A program made the position numbers and the translations under genes. Shown here piece by piece: positions 1 through 6,219 of a DNA stretch of 12,189 nucleotides (the first letter of the stretch is position 1; each line of letters opens with the position of its first letter). The stretch comes from Syntrophales bacterium (GTDB taxonomy: Bacteria > Desulfobacterota > Syntrophia > Syntrophales > UBA2210), in the NCBI GenBank assembly GCA_030655735.1, contig JAUSPK010000017.1:1-12189 (forward strand), given 5' to 3'. The notes beneath the pieces were generated by a model, which was given only the letters and a program-made list of their open reading frames with translations, did not search any database and was not told where the DNA came from.

Positions 1-7
1 CAGAAGG

Positions 8-33
8 AAAAAAGATAGCACAGCATTATCTTT
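8..33 (-). terminator. Weak candidate intrinsic terminator after the 50-aa membrane protein
   Basis: On the minus strand a 7-bp A/T-rich stem (AAAGATA at 27-33 pairing with TATCTTT at 11-17) closes a 9-nt loop and runs straight into a stretch of T (the A-run at 8-13 on the plus strand). It lies 12 nt after the stop of the small gene at 46-198. The stem is short and poor in G+C, so the call is tentative. Confidence 0.3.
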
Positions 34-45
34 GAAACGGGAATT

Positions 46-198
46 TTAATTGTCGTTAACAGGGAATCCTAATTGTCGCTGATCAATTATCATAAATCCT
101 AAAAACTTCCTAATAGCACCGGTTTTCTTTGTCATCATAAAAAGGCACACGAAAGTTGCTCCAGCACCCAAAAGAATAAGGCTTGTTAAATTATCCAT
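46..198 (-). CDS. Small single-pass membrane protein, 50 aa, unknown function
   Basis: I do not recognise this protein. It is 50 residues long: a short N-terminus, one hydrophobic segment at about residues 5-22 (LTSLILLGAGATFVCLFMM), then a positively charged stretch (TKK, RK at 24-31) and a polar tail ending in VNDN. The charge pattern suggests a single transmembrane helix with the C-terminus in the cytoplasm. I chose the ATG at 196-198 because AAGGAGA sits just upstream on the minus strand (about 203-209), a strong ribosome binding site. A longer reading to 246 would put that site inside the gene. It lies downstream of the AbiV-like gene on the same strand, separated by a hairpin with a T-run, so it may be its own unit. 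Such small membrane proteins occur in toxin-antitoxin and defence loci, but nothing in the sequence proves that role here. Confidence 0.5.
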   Translation of the reverse strand: MDNLTSLILLGAGATFVCLFMMTKKTGAIRKFLGFMIIDQRQLGFPVNDN

Positions 199-223
199 AG
201 TATATCTCCTTTTAAGCTTTTGA

Positions 224-270
224 GAAAAACTAGGGGCACTTCCCATATTTGAAATAGGTATGGTGTCCCC
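224..270 (-). terminator. GGGGAC-type hairpin with T-run after the AbiV-like gene
   Basis: On the minus strand GGGG-a-CAC-CATA (about 259-270) can pair with TATG-ggaa-GTG-CCCC (233-248), followed by TAGTTTTTCTC. It starts 20 nt after the AbiV stop. The 3' half (225-249) is nearly repeated at 1085-1109. It could be an intrinsic terminator, a REP/MITE-like palindrome, or both. Confidence 0.45.
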
Positions 271-289
271 AGAATTCCGCTCGAATTTG

Positions 290-997
290 TCATTTATCTT
301 TTTGATACTTAATAAAATCTGAGAGTTTGTTATCTTCGTCTAATTTTAAGCCCAATTCTGACATTTCTTGTTCGAAGTTTTCAACAGCTTTTTGAAGTAT
401 GTCAATATCTTTCCTTTGAAGTCCCTCGGTAACTTCTTTCCATATCGGGCCTAAATGTTTTGTCCAAAGTTCTATTTCTTTGGTCGAAGTTATTTCTTTC
501 GAAATAAATATACCTGCTGTTTTCACTAAACTATCTGCAATAGATTTCTTAATAATGTCATTTGGGATAGACCACTTGCATTCACCAAGACAGTCTGAAT
601 AAAAACTTATTTGTTTGATTTGGTCAAGGATTTGTGGATGATCAGAATTAGCATCGAATATTTCGCGAAGGTCAGACATGCATCTGGCACCCTTAAGGAC
701 TAAATCTGGTAGTATCCATGCAATATTCTTTTCAGTATGAGATCTATATCTACGCCATATTTTATTTAATCCTTTACCATTTGTTATAAGAGCCATTTCT
801 CTGAGAATTGATATCTTTCCAGATTCTTCTATTGAAAGGATTGCCAAACTTGTAGCACTTGCATACCGAGAGTTATCTAGGAGTAACTTGGCATCCTCAT
901 ATAAACGTTTTGCATTATCATTGGCTGCTTTCATTCCTTTCACAATATTTTCTGGAGTTAAATGGCCTCGATATTGGTTAAGTGTTTTTTTGCTCAT
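290..997 (-). CDS. AbiV-family abortive infection protein (HEPN fold)
   Basis: This is a 235-residue protein of the AbiV family, whose founding member in Lactococcus aborts phage infection. The AbiV fold is classed with HEPN domains, many of which are RNases or nucleotide-modifying toxins. The visible hallmarks are the N-terminal pattern LTPENIVKGMKAANDNAKRL (13-32), a helix with YASATSLAILSIEESGKI (45-62), and RRYRSH at 82-87, which fits the HEPN R-x4-H motif (R82, H87). The C-terminal half (about 110-235) is helical and charged, and I do not recognise it further. The ATG at 995-997 has only a weak AGG upstream. The base composition is much richer in A+T than the hrpA gene, which points to acquired DNA. 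A 27-nt leader just upstream is shared with the tautomerase gene. A role in phage defence is inferred from the family, and RNase activity is not shown. Confidence 0.8.
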   Translation of the reverse strand: MSKKTLNQYRGHLTPENIVKGMKAANDNAKRLYEDAKLLLDNSRYASATSLAILSIEESGKISILREMALITNGKGLNKIWRRYRSHTEKNIAWILPDLVLKGARCMSDLREIFDANSDHPQILDQIKQISFYSDCLGECKWSIPNDIIKKSIADSLVKTAGIFISKEITSTKEIELWTKHLGPIWKEVTEGLQRKDIDILQKAVENFEQEMSELGLKLDEDNKLSDFIKYQKDK

Positions 998-1011
998 TTA
1001 TATTACCTAAT

Positions 1012-1038
1012 AATTAATATGCCTACTTGGTATTTTCC
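1012..1038 (-). repeat. 27-nt shared leader, copy 1 (upstream of the AbiV-like gene)
   Basis: This 27-nt stretch matches 1664-1690 at 26 of 27 positions. On the minus strand it begins GGAAAATACCAAGT and ends GCATATTAATT, and it stops 14 nt before the AbiV start codon. The only difference is A for G near the middle. Its fixed place before two unrelated genes suggests a shared promoter, operator or leader. Confidence 0.8.
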
Positions 1039-1050
1039 TGAATTAAGAGA

Positions 1051-1081
1051 ATTAAGGTGAGATAACACATAATTTGGATTA
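1051..1081. repeat. 31-nt direct repeat, copy 1
   Basis: It matches 1198-1228 at 27 of 31 positions, with a common core GATAACACATAATT or CATAACACATAATT. It belongs to the intergenic repeat cluster between the AbiV-like and tautomerase genes. This copy lacks the inverted partner that copy 2 has. Confidence 0.7.
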
Positions 1082-1084
1082 TAA

Positions 1085-1109
1085 AAAAACTGGGGACGCT
1101 TCCCATATT
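1085..1109. repeat. GGGGAC module, second copy
   Basis: This is a near copy of 225-249, aligned with two single-base gaps: an A-run, ctGGGGAC, then CTTCCCATATT. Read on the minus strand it ends ...GTCCCCAG followed by a T-run, as in the module after the AbiV-like gene. A small inverted repeat, GGGAA/TTCCC, follows at 1117-1136. Motifs of this kind are often found with IS200-like or REP-associated transposases, which is an inference because no transposase is present here. Confidence 0.55.
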
Positions 1110-1197
1110 ACCTGTTGGGAAAATAGATCTGTTCCCTTATTTTATTGTCCCTATATTTTTACTATTTGATGTCATCCACTTGAAAGAAATGTTCGGG

Positions 1198-1241
1198 ATT
1201 AAGGGGACATAACACATAATTAGAATTAAGGGTTATGTCCC
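1198..1241. repeat. 31-nt repeat copy 2 inside a perfect 10-bp inverted repeat
   Basis: The second copy of the 31-nt repeat (1198-1228) overlaps a perfect inverted repeat: GGGACATAAC at 1204-1213 and GTTATGTCCC at 1232-1241, with an 18-nt loop. It starts 16 nt after the tautomerase stop codon and could fold in the transcript as a 3' hairpin, though no T-run follows on either strand. Confidence 0.65.
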
Positions 1242-1257
1242 TAAAATCTTCCGAGGT

Positions 1258-1647
1258 TTAAACGTCCAGCTTAAATCCTATATCAATTTCAGAGGCTGGC
1301 ACACCGCCACGTATACCCCAATTATCAAGTGATGGCTCGTTAAGCACAATGAAAATATCGGATGGAACAATTCCAAGTTCGCCAAATCGCCGAACAATAG
1401 ATTGATAGAGTTTTCGTTTTGCATCCAACGATCGACCAGGGAATAGAGTTATTTCCACGAACGTGCAATTCTCTGGATTTCCAGGTGGCACAGCAAAGTG
1501 TTCTGGCTTGTGCTCGATGTAGCGGATCTGACTATCACCTTCCGGTACTTTGAGAGCTTCACGCAGTGCCTGATAGACTGCATCAATTAGATCTGCAATC
1601 TCAGCAGCTGAACGACTTTTCCGAACTTCAATTTTCGCAATTGCCAT
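1258..1647 (-). CDS. Tautomerase-superfamily protein lacking the catalytic Pro-1
   Basis: This 129-residue protein resembles the Tautomerase_2 / malonate-semialdehyde-decarboxylase-like branch of the tautomerase superfamily: a starting beta strand IAKIEVRKSRS, helix AAEIADLIDAVYQALREAL (14-32), VPEGDSQIRYIEH (34-46), TFVEITLFPGRSLDAKRKLY (62-81), then PSDIFIVLNEPSLDNWGIRGG (95-115). Family members normally begin Met-Pro, and after Met removal Pro-1 is the catalytic base or nucleophile. Here the codon after ATG is GCA (Ala). The start is fixed by AGGAGG at 1653-1658, five bases upstream, and the TTG further up would place that site inside the gene. The fold is therefore clear, but the usual chemistry is doubtful; it may use another mechanism, bind a ligand or be inactive. 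It is AT-rich and shares a 27-nt leader with the AbiV-like gene. Confidence 0.8.
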   Translation of the reverse strand: MAIAKIEVRKSRSAAEIADLIDAVYQALREALKVPEGDSQIRYIEHKPEHFAVPPGNPENCTFVEITLFPGRSLDAKRKLYQSIVRRFGELGIVPSDIFIVLNEPSLDNWGIRGGVPASEIDIGFKLDV

Positions 1648-1663
1648 AATTACCTCCTCTAAC

Positions 1664-1690
1664 AATTAATATGCCCACTTGGTATTTTCC
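1664..1690 (-). repeat. 27-nt shared leader, copy 2 (upstream of the tautomerase gene)
   Basis: This is the partner of 1012-1038 (26 of 27 identical). It ends 16 nt before the tautomerase ATG on the minus strand, immediately before the sequence that holds the AGGAGG site. The ribosome-binding regions themselves are not conserved between the two copies, so the conserved block stops short of the translation start. Confidence 0.8.
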
Positions 1691-1742
1691 GATTTTTTTG
1701 CGAAATCCTATTTCAATTCCCAAAACATAAAAAGAGCAAATG

Positions 1743-1772
1743 GGTATAAAATCAATATGATTGAATTTTCAA
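1743..1772 (-). promoter_or_regulatory. Possible promoter for the tautomerase gene
   Basis: On the minus strand TTGAAA (1767-1772) and TATACC (1743-1748) are 18 bases apart. They match the sigma-70 -35 at 5 of 6 positions and the -10 at 4 of 6. Transcription would start about 90 nt before the tautomerase ATG. The region is AT-rich, so chance matches are expected. Confidence 0.3.
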
Positions 1773-1852
1773 CGTTGGGTATATCATGGTAATAAAGACC
1801 AAAAACCAAGTTGGTATAATATGGAAAAAATGGCAATCATATTATCCCCCGC

Positions 1853-1895
1853 CAAAAACAAAAGCCCCATCTCTCATTTTGAGAAACAGAGCTTT
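1853..1895 (-). terminator. Intrinsic terminator, minus strand, downstream of hrpA
   Basis: Read on the minus strand, 1861-1895 forms a 15-bp stem with a 5-nt AAAAT loop, followed directly by TGTTTTT. The outer stem is AAAGC/GCTTT. Four of the 15 pairs are G-U wobbles, which would become A-C mismatches in a plus-strand RNA, so the hairpin is specific to minus-strand transcripts. It lies about 156 nt after the hrpA stop and about 200 nt before the tautomerase start, so it most likely ends the hrpA transcript. Confidence 0.65.
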
Positions 1896-2051
1896 AGATG
1901 ATCAGGCCATAATCCCCCCTCGGTTACAGCTGTTTACAGGCACGTATCATACAGTCAATTTCAATGAAGCGTAATAACCCACTAACTCCATTGCTATATC
2001 TTGTCAAGGGATATTACAGAAAGATTTTCAACCGGTGGATCTGGAGCTTTC

Positions 2052-3929
2052 CTAGAGCATCCGCTCGATCTCCCCGATCTTCTCCTGCAGCCGCTTGGGG
2101 GAGACGGGGAGGGCGGTCTTCATCTCCGGGGCGAAGACGGAGATCTTGTACTCCTCGACCAGCCACCGGTACTCTTCCAGCGCCTGTTTCCGCTCCTCGG
2201 AGGGGGAGGGCACCTGACCCGGCATCTCTTCCATCTTGTCGATAAAGGGCTTGACCTTCGCGGCCTTGGCCGCGTCCTTCTCGAGATGCGTGACCCCCCG
2301 TTCGGCACGGACCACAATGGCTTTCAGATACCTCGGGATATCGCTGAGCCGCTCGCTCTCATAGATCTCCACGAACCTCTCGGGCATCAGCCGGTCGATA
2401 TCCCCTCTGAGGGAGGCGATGAAGTCCTGTGCGCCCCGGTTGGATCGGTTGGCGACCCCCAGCCGCCGAAGCGTCTCCTCAGCTTCTCCGAACGCCCTGA
2501 TCGCCGGTATGACGCCCTGCAGCAGTTCCTGGGCCTGGGAGAGGAGGGAGCGCCCCGCCGTCTTCGCGTATTCGTCAAAGTCCTCCTTCGTTCGTATGTC
2601 CCGTTCGAAGAGGGCGCGCAGTGTCTTGTGGTACAGCGTCTGCTCGATTTGTTTTGCCCCCCCGCAGGAGCGGGCCGCCGCTTGCAGTTCCTGGGGAAGG
2701 GCAAGGGACTTTTTCAGGAATTTCATGTCCTTCTTGAAATATAGTTCGTACAGTGCGGCAACGCCCTGCCGGTGTGTGGCCGCCGCCTTCTCCCTGTCGC
2801 TGAAGAGGCGTATGCCGACGCTGCCGTCTTCTCCCCTCTCCAGCGCCGGATATGCGCAGTCCCCGCCGTCTTTCAGGGGGATATCTTCGGGAAGGTCCTC
2901 GAAATTCCACGAGGTGATCCCCCCCCGTTCCCATTGCTTCTTCGCCGTCTTGAGCGCCTGGGATTCCCTTCCTGTGGGGACATCTCCTTGCAGCAGGTCG
3001 ATATCCCGGCCGGAGCGCACCTCCTCGCCTTTCTCATTCACGATGGCAAAGCGCATTTTTAAATAATCGGGGATGCCCTCCGTCGGCCATGCCGCGGCCG
3101 GTATGCTGACATGGAATCTCTCGTGTATGAAGTGTGCCAGGGAGGTAATCAGGGGAGCCCCGTCGTCCTTGATATCACGGAGGATGGTCTCCACCGTCTG
3201 CGGTATGGGGACCAGTTTTTTTCGGTACTCCTTGGGAAGCCCCTTGACGAGGACCGTTACCTTCTCTCTGAGGAGGGCGGGGATCTTCCAGTCCGCCGAT
3301 TCCAGGGGGAGCCCCGAGGCGGCATCGGAGGGGATACGGATCGTTACCCCGTCCCGTTCCTGCCCGGGCTCGAAACTGTATGAACAGGACAGGACCCTGG
3401 TGCCCAGTACGATCTCATCCGGATACAAGGCGATCTCTTCCTCCGGATAGGAGTCCATGATCTCTTCCTTGCTCATCCGGAGGAAGGCGTCACCGCCCCT
3501 GTCCCTGATGAGCTTCTTCAGAGTCTGGATATTGTAGGCGATGCCGATACGCTCCTCGTAGAATCGGGTGAGAATATCCTCGCTGACCAGGATATTTCTC
3601 CTGCGTATCTTGTCCTCCATGTCGGTTACTTCTTCGATCAGGTCCCGGTTATGGATCAGAAAGGGGGGCGGGTTCCCTATGTCCCCCTCCACGAGGGCGC
3701 TTCGGATGAATATTTTTGTGGCCTCCACGGGATCGATGTGGCCGTACGAAACGCGTCTCCCCGGAACGATGATCAGGCCGTGGAGCTTGACCTGCTCGCT
3801 CGCGACCACCTCGCCCCTGTTCTTTTCCCAGTGAGCCTCCAGGTAGGTGCGGCGGCACAGCTCGCCCCCGACCTCCTCCAGCCATTCAGGCTGTATGACG
3901 GCGTTCAGCCTGGCGAACAGCCTCGATGT
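2052..3929 (-). CDS. hrpA: HrpA C-terminal half (DUF3418 region), separated from the helicase half by an in-frame TAG
   Basis: These 625 codons continue the hrpA reading frame directly after the TAG at 3930-3932, with no frame change and no other stop. In full-length numbering they are residues 688-1312. They start with TSRLFARL and PEWLEEVGGELCRRTY, which align with E. coli HrpA as I remember it. Then come SYGHIDPVEATKIFIRSALV (748-767), NRDLIEEVTDMEDKIRRRNI and a long DUF3418-type C-terminus ending ...ISVFAPEMKTALPVSPKRLQ plus a short helix, where E. coli HrpA also ends. If translated separately, the first plausible start is the GTG at 3807-3809, with only a GA-rich stretch before it. The good preservation suggests recent damage, read-through or a sequence error rather than an old pseudogene. 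The stop is TAG. Confidence 0.8.
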   Translation of the reverse strand, partial: TSRLFARLNAVIQPEWLEEVGGELCRRTYLEAHWEKNRGEVVASEQVKLHGLIIVPGRRVSYGHIDPVEATKIFIRSALVEGDIGNPPPFLIHNRDLIEEVTDMEDKIRRRNILVSEDILTRFYEERIGIAYNIQTLKKLIRDRGGDAFLRMSKEEIMDSYPEEEIALYPDEIVLGTRVLSCSYSFEPGQERDGVTIRIPSDAASGLPLESADWKIPALLREKVTVLVKGLPKEYRKKLVPIPQTVETILRDIKDDGAPLITSLAHFIHERFHVSIPAAAWPTEGIPDYLKMRFAIVNEKGEEVRSGRDIDLLQGDVPTGRESQALKTAKKQWERGGITSWNFEDLPEDIPLKDGGDCAYPALERGEDGSVGIRLFSDREKAAATHRQGVAALYELYFKKDMKFLKKSLALPQELQAAARSCGGAKQIEQTLYHKTLRALFERDIRTKEDFDEYAKTAGRSLLSQAQELLQGVIPAIRAFGEAEETLRRLGVANRSNRGAQDFIASLRGDIDRLMPERFVEIYESERLSDIPRYLKAIVVRAERGVTHLEKDAAKAAKVKPFIDKMEEMPGQVPSPSEERKQALEEYRWLVEEYKISVFAPEMKTALPVSPKRLQEKIGEIERML

Positions 3930-3932
3930 CTA
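3930..3932 (-). other. hrpA: In-frame amber codon inside hrpA
   Basis: Codon 687 of the otherwise continuous hrpA frame is TAG, in the context CTG GTG TAG ACA TCG. In E. coli HrpA, as I recall it, this position is Glu (AELV-E-TSRL), so a single GAG-to-TAG change would explain it. The next base is A, and I see none of the sequence contexts known for efficient read-through. Confidence 0.85.
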
Positions 3933-5990
3933 CACCAGCTCCGCCGAGACGATCCAGTCCCCTCCGCGGTTGAAGAGCCCCGACCCGGGGAAGATCATGG
4001 CCTCCTGCCCCTTTGCCATCCGGTAAATATTCTTTTCCTTTTTGATCCCTATGCTCGAGAGATAGCCGCCCAGGATGGCCTTGTGTATCCCCTCGTAGAG
4101 GACCTCCCCCTGGAGCCTTTTCGTTTGCCTTTTGCGGCCGGCCTCTTTGAGGACCCCCGATATCTGTTCGTAGACATCCCGCCACTCCCTCATCCTTCGG
4201 TATGACAGGAAGTGGTTCTTGCAGAACCGGCGCATCCGGTTCTGTGTCTTCTCCTCTTTGAGGATCTCATGGTACCGGTTCCAGATATTCAGGAGCGTGA
4301 TAAAGTCGGAGGCCGGGTTTATGAAGGGCTTGTGCGCCCTGTCGGCATCCTGTTCCTTTCCGAGTGGCCGCTCCCGGGGGTCCTGGATGGACAGCGCGGA
4401 GGCGATGATGATGGCCTCCTCCAGGCACCCCTCCCTCTCGGCACCGATGATGATGCGCGCGATCCGGGGATCGAGGGGGAGGCGCGACATGGCCCGTCCC
4501 CTCTCTGTCAGGAGGGTCTTCCCTCCCTCCGTCTTGACGGCGCCCAGTTCCCCGAGGAGGGCGAATCCGTCCCGGACAGTGCCGGGGGCGGGTCGATCTA
4601 TGAAGGGGAATGAGGCGATGTCGCCTATCTTAAGGGCGATCATACGGAGGATGACTTCGGCCAGGTTGGAGCGGAGTATCTCCGGGGGGGTAAAGAAGGG
4701 CCAGCTCTCGTAGTCATCTTCGGTGTAGAGACGGACGCATGTCCCGTCCTGCACCCGCCCGCACCGCCCCTTCCTCTGGATGGCGCTGCTTTTCGATATG
4801 ACCTTTATGGGGAGTCTTCCGGTCCGTGTGCCGGGATTGTATTCGGATATCCGTGCCAGGCCGGTATCGATCACGTAGCGGATACCGGGGATAGTGATAG
4901 AGGTCTCGGCAACGTTGGTGGCGACAACGATCTTTCTTGTGCGCGTCCGCGCGAATACGCGCTGCTGCTGGGAGGAGGAGAGGCGTCCGAAGAGGGGGAG
5001 GACCGTTGCATTGCCCCGCGCGCGCCCGGAGAGGATGGCGCAGGTGTCCACTATATCCTGCTGTGTCGGCATGAAGATGAGGATATCTCCGGGCCCCTCC
5101 CGTTCCAGTTCACCCGCCGCCGCCGCCGCGGCATCCACGTGTGATGCCTCCTCATCATTCGCCTTCGGATCGATAGGCCGGTAGCGGACCTCGACCGGGT
5201 ACATGCGTCCCGACACCTCGATGATGGGGGCGTTGCCGAACGCCTTTGAGAATGTTCCCGGGTCTATGGTCGCGGAGGTGATGATGAGCTTCAGATCCTT
5301 CCTCATGACGAGAAGACCCTTGAGGATCCCCAGGAGAAAGTCTATGTTCGTGCTCCTCTCGTGCGCCTCGTCGATGATCAGGGTGTCGTAGGCGTTAAGG
5401 AAGCGGTCCGACTGTGTCTCCATGAGCAGGACGCCGTCGGTCATCAGCTTGATGTGGATATCCCTGTTTGTCCTGTCCTGGAAGCGAATCTTGTAGCCGA
5501 CGGATCTCCCCACCTCTTCCTTCAGCTCGTCGGCGATCCTCCGGGCGACCGTTATCGCGGCGATCCTCCGGGGCTGGGTGCACCCGATGAGGCCGTCCAC
5601 ACCACGCCCCGCCTCAATGCACATCTTCGGGATCTGTGTGGTCTTCCCGGACCCGGTCTCGCCGGTGATGACGACGACCTGGTTGCCCCGTATGGCCTCT
5701 ACGATCTCATCTTTCTTTTCCATGATGGGCAGAGAGGCGGGGTAGGTGACCTTCGGCAGGTGGTTCAGGCGGGCCTCCCTTTTTCTGATGGAGGTCCCGA
5801 CCCTCTTCTCCAGCCGGCGGAGGCGCATCAGCGCTTCGCCGCTGCCGCGATCTTTCTGAAGGATTTTTTCTATGAGGCGCAGCTCTCCGGTGATGAGGCG
5901 CTGATCGGGTACAGGCGTCCTCCCTGCGCCGGAGCGCACCTTCTTTCGCAGTGATTGTATCTCCGCTGACGGTATTTCCATACTGCGCAT
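3930..5990 (-). CDS. hrpA: ATP-dependent RNA helicase HrpA, DEAH helicase half (ends at premature TAG)
   Basis: This is the N-terminal 686 residues of HrpA, a DEAH-box RNA helicase. E. coli HrpA acts on stalled or colliding ribosomes and in mRNA processing. Visible motifs are Walker A GETGSGKTTQ (110-119), motif Ia CTQPRR (137-142), LMTDGVLLME (182-191), DEAH (207-210), SAT (239-241), TNVAETSITIPG (358-369) and QRKGRCGR (405-412). The HA2 region follows, and the start of the OB-fold (WIVSAELV) is where the TAG cuts it. With the downstream half, the length is about 1312 codons, close to the 1300 of E. coli. The start is uncertain: ATG at 5988-5990 or at 5979-5981, neither with a clear ribosome binding site. 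A TTG at 6146 would add an unlikely tail. It is divergent from the Rho_N gene. Truncation after the helicase core may leave ATPase activity but would remove the ribosome-engaging C-terminus. Confidence 0.9.
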   Translation of the reverse strand: MRSMEIPSAEIQSLRKKVRSGAGRTPVPDQRLITGELRLIEKILQKDRGSGEALMRLRRLEKRVGTSIRKREARLNHLPKVTYPASLPIMEKKDEIVEAIRGNQVVVITGETGSGKTTQIPKMCIEAGRGVDGLIGCTQPRRIAAITVARRIADELKEEVGRSVGYKIRFQDRTNRDIHIKLMTDGVLLMETQSDRFLNAYDTLIIDEAHERSTNIDFLLGILKGLLVMRKDLKLIITSATIDPGTFSKAFGNAPIIEVSGRMYPVEVRYRPIDPKANDEEASHVDAAAAAAGELEREGPGDILIFMPTQQDIVDTCAILSGRARGNATVLPLFGRLSSSQQQRVFARTRTRKIVVATNVAETSITIPGIRYVIDTGLARISEYNPGTRTGRLPIKVISKSSAIQRKGRCGRVQDGTCVRLYTEDDYESWPFFTPPEILRSNLAEVILRMIALKIGDIASFPFIDRPAPGTVRDGFALLGELGAVKTEGGKTLLTERGRAMSRLPLDPRIARIIIGAEREGCLEEAIIIASALSIQDPRERPLGKEQDADRAHKPFINPASDFITLLNIWNRYHEILKEEKTQNRMRRFCKNHFLSYRRMREWRDVYEQISGVLKEAGRKRQTKRLQGEVLYEGIHKAILGGYLSSIGIKKEKNIYRMAKGQEAMIFPGSGLFNRGGDWIVSAELV

Positions 5991-6103
5991 GGTATACAGG
6001 ATTATCGTGATTTGAAAAAGGACAAAGCTGAACGCGTCGTGGTTCCTGCCGAGCCGGGTCCCTCTCAAGATCCAGGATTCTGCCCCTATCTCTCTGATTG
6101 TAT

Positions 6104-6133
6104 TTGATTTTGGCAATCCTCTTGTGCTATAAG
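6104..6133 (+). promoter_or_regulatory. Extended -10 promoter for the Rho_N / CBS / murJ / yciO cluster
   Basis: TTGATT (6104-6109) and TATAAG (6128-6133) are separated by 18 bases, and TGC directly before the -10 makes an extended -10 element. The start point would be near 6140, leaving an 80-nt leader before the ATG at 6220. It is the best sigma-70-like match in the divergent hrpA / Rho_N spacer. Confidence 0.5.
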
Positions 6134-6219
6134 GCGAAAAGCTCAAGGAGTTTTTATTTTAAACCGTTCTATGAAAAGTCTTGTTTTTACCGAGCTGTCA
6201 GTCCTAAGGGGGGAACATT

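Larger units (their letters stand above)
1648..2051. other. 404-nt gene-free spacer and composition boundary
   Basis: Between the tautomerase start and the hrpA stop I see the shared leader copy, a possible promoter and one intrinsic terminator, but no gene I can support. A 62-codon plus-strand reading at 1786-1974 has no ribosome binding site and no recognisable protein. From about 2040 the sequence changes abruptly from AT-rich to GC-rich as hrpA begins. The stretch 1896-2051 holds nothing I can name. No attachment-site duplication or tRNA end is visible at the junction. Confidence 0.5.

Noticed and set aside
224..1690. Integron cassettes with attC sites
   Set aside because: The same-direction layout fits, but I found no paired core sites of the RYYYAAC / GTTRRRY type at the expected spacing, and no integrase.
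1786..1974. 62-codon plus-strand reading in the island spacer
   Set aside because: No ribosome binding site, no recognisable protein pattern, and it overlaps the minus-strand terminator.
2001..2744. 247-codon plus-strand reading antisense to hrpA
   Set aside because: It lies opposite clearly conserved HrpA sequence. GC-rich genes commonly give long open antisense frames, and its residues are low-complexity Leu/Gly/Arg.
3930..3932. TAG as pyrrolysine codon in HrpA
   Set aside because: TAG ends cbs-act (7420-7422), murJ (8998-9000) and hrpA (2052-2054) in this window. HrpA is not a known pyrrolysine protein, and no pyl gene is visible.
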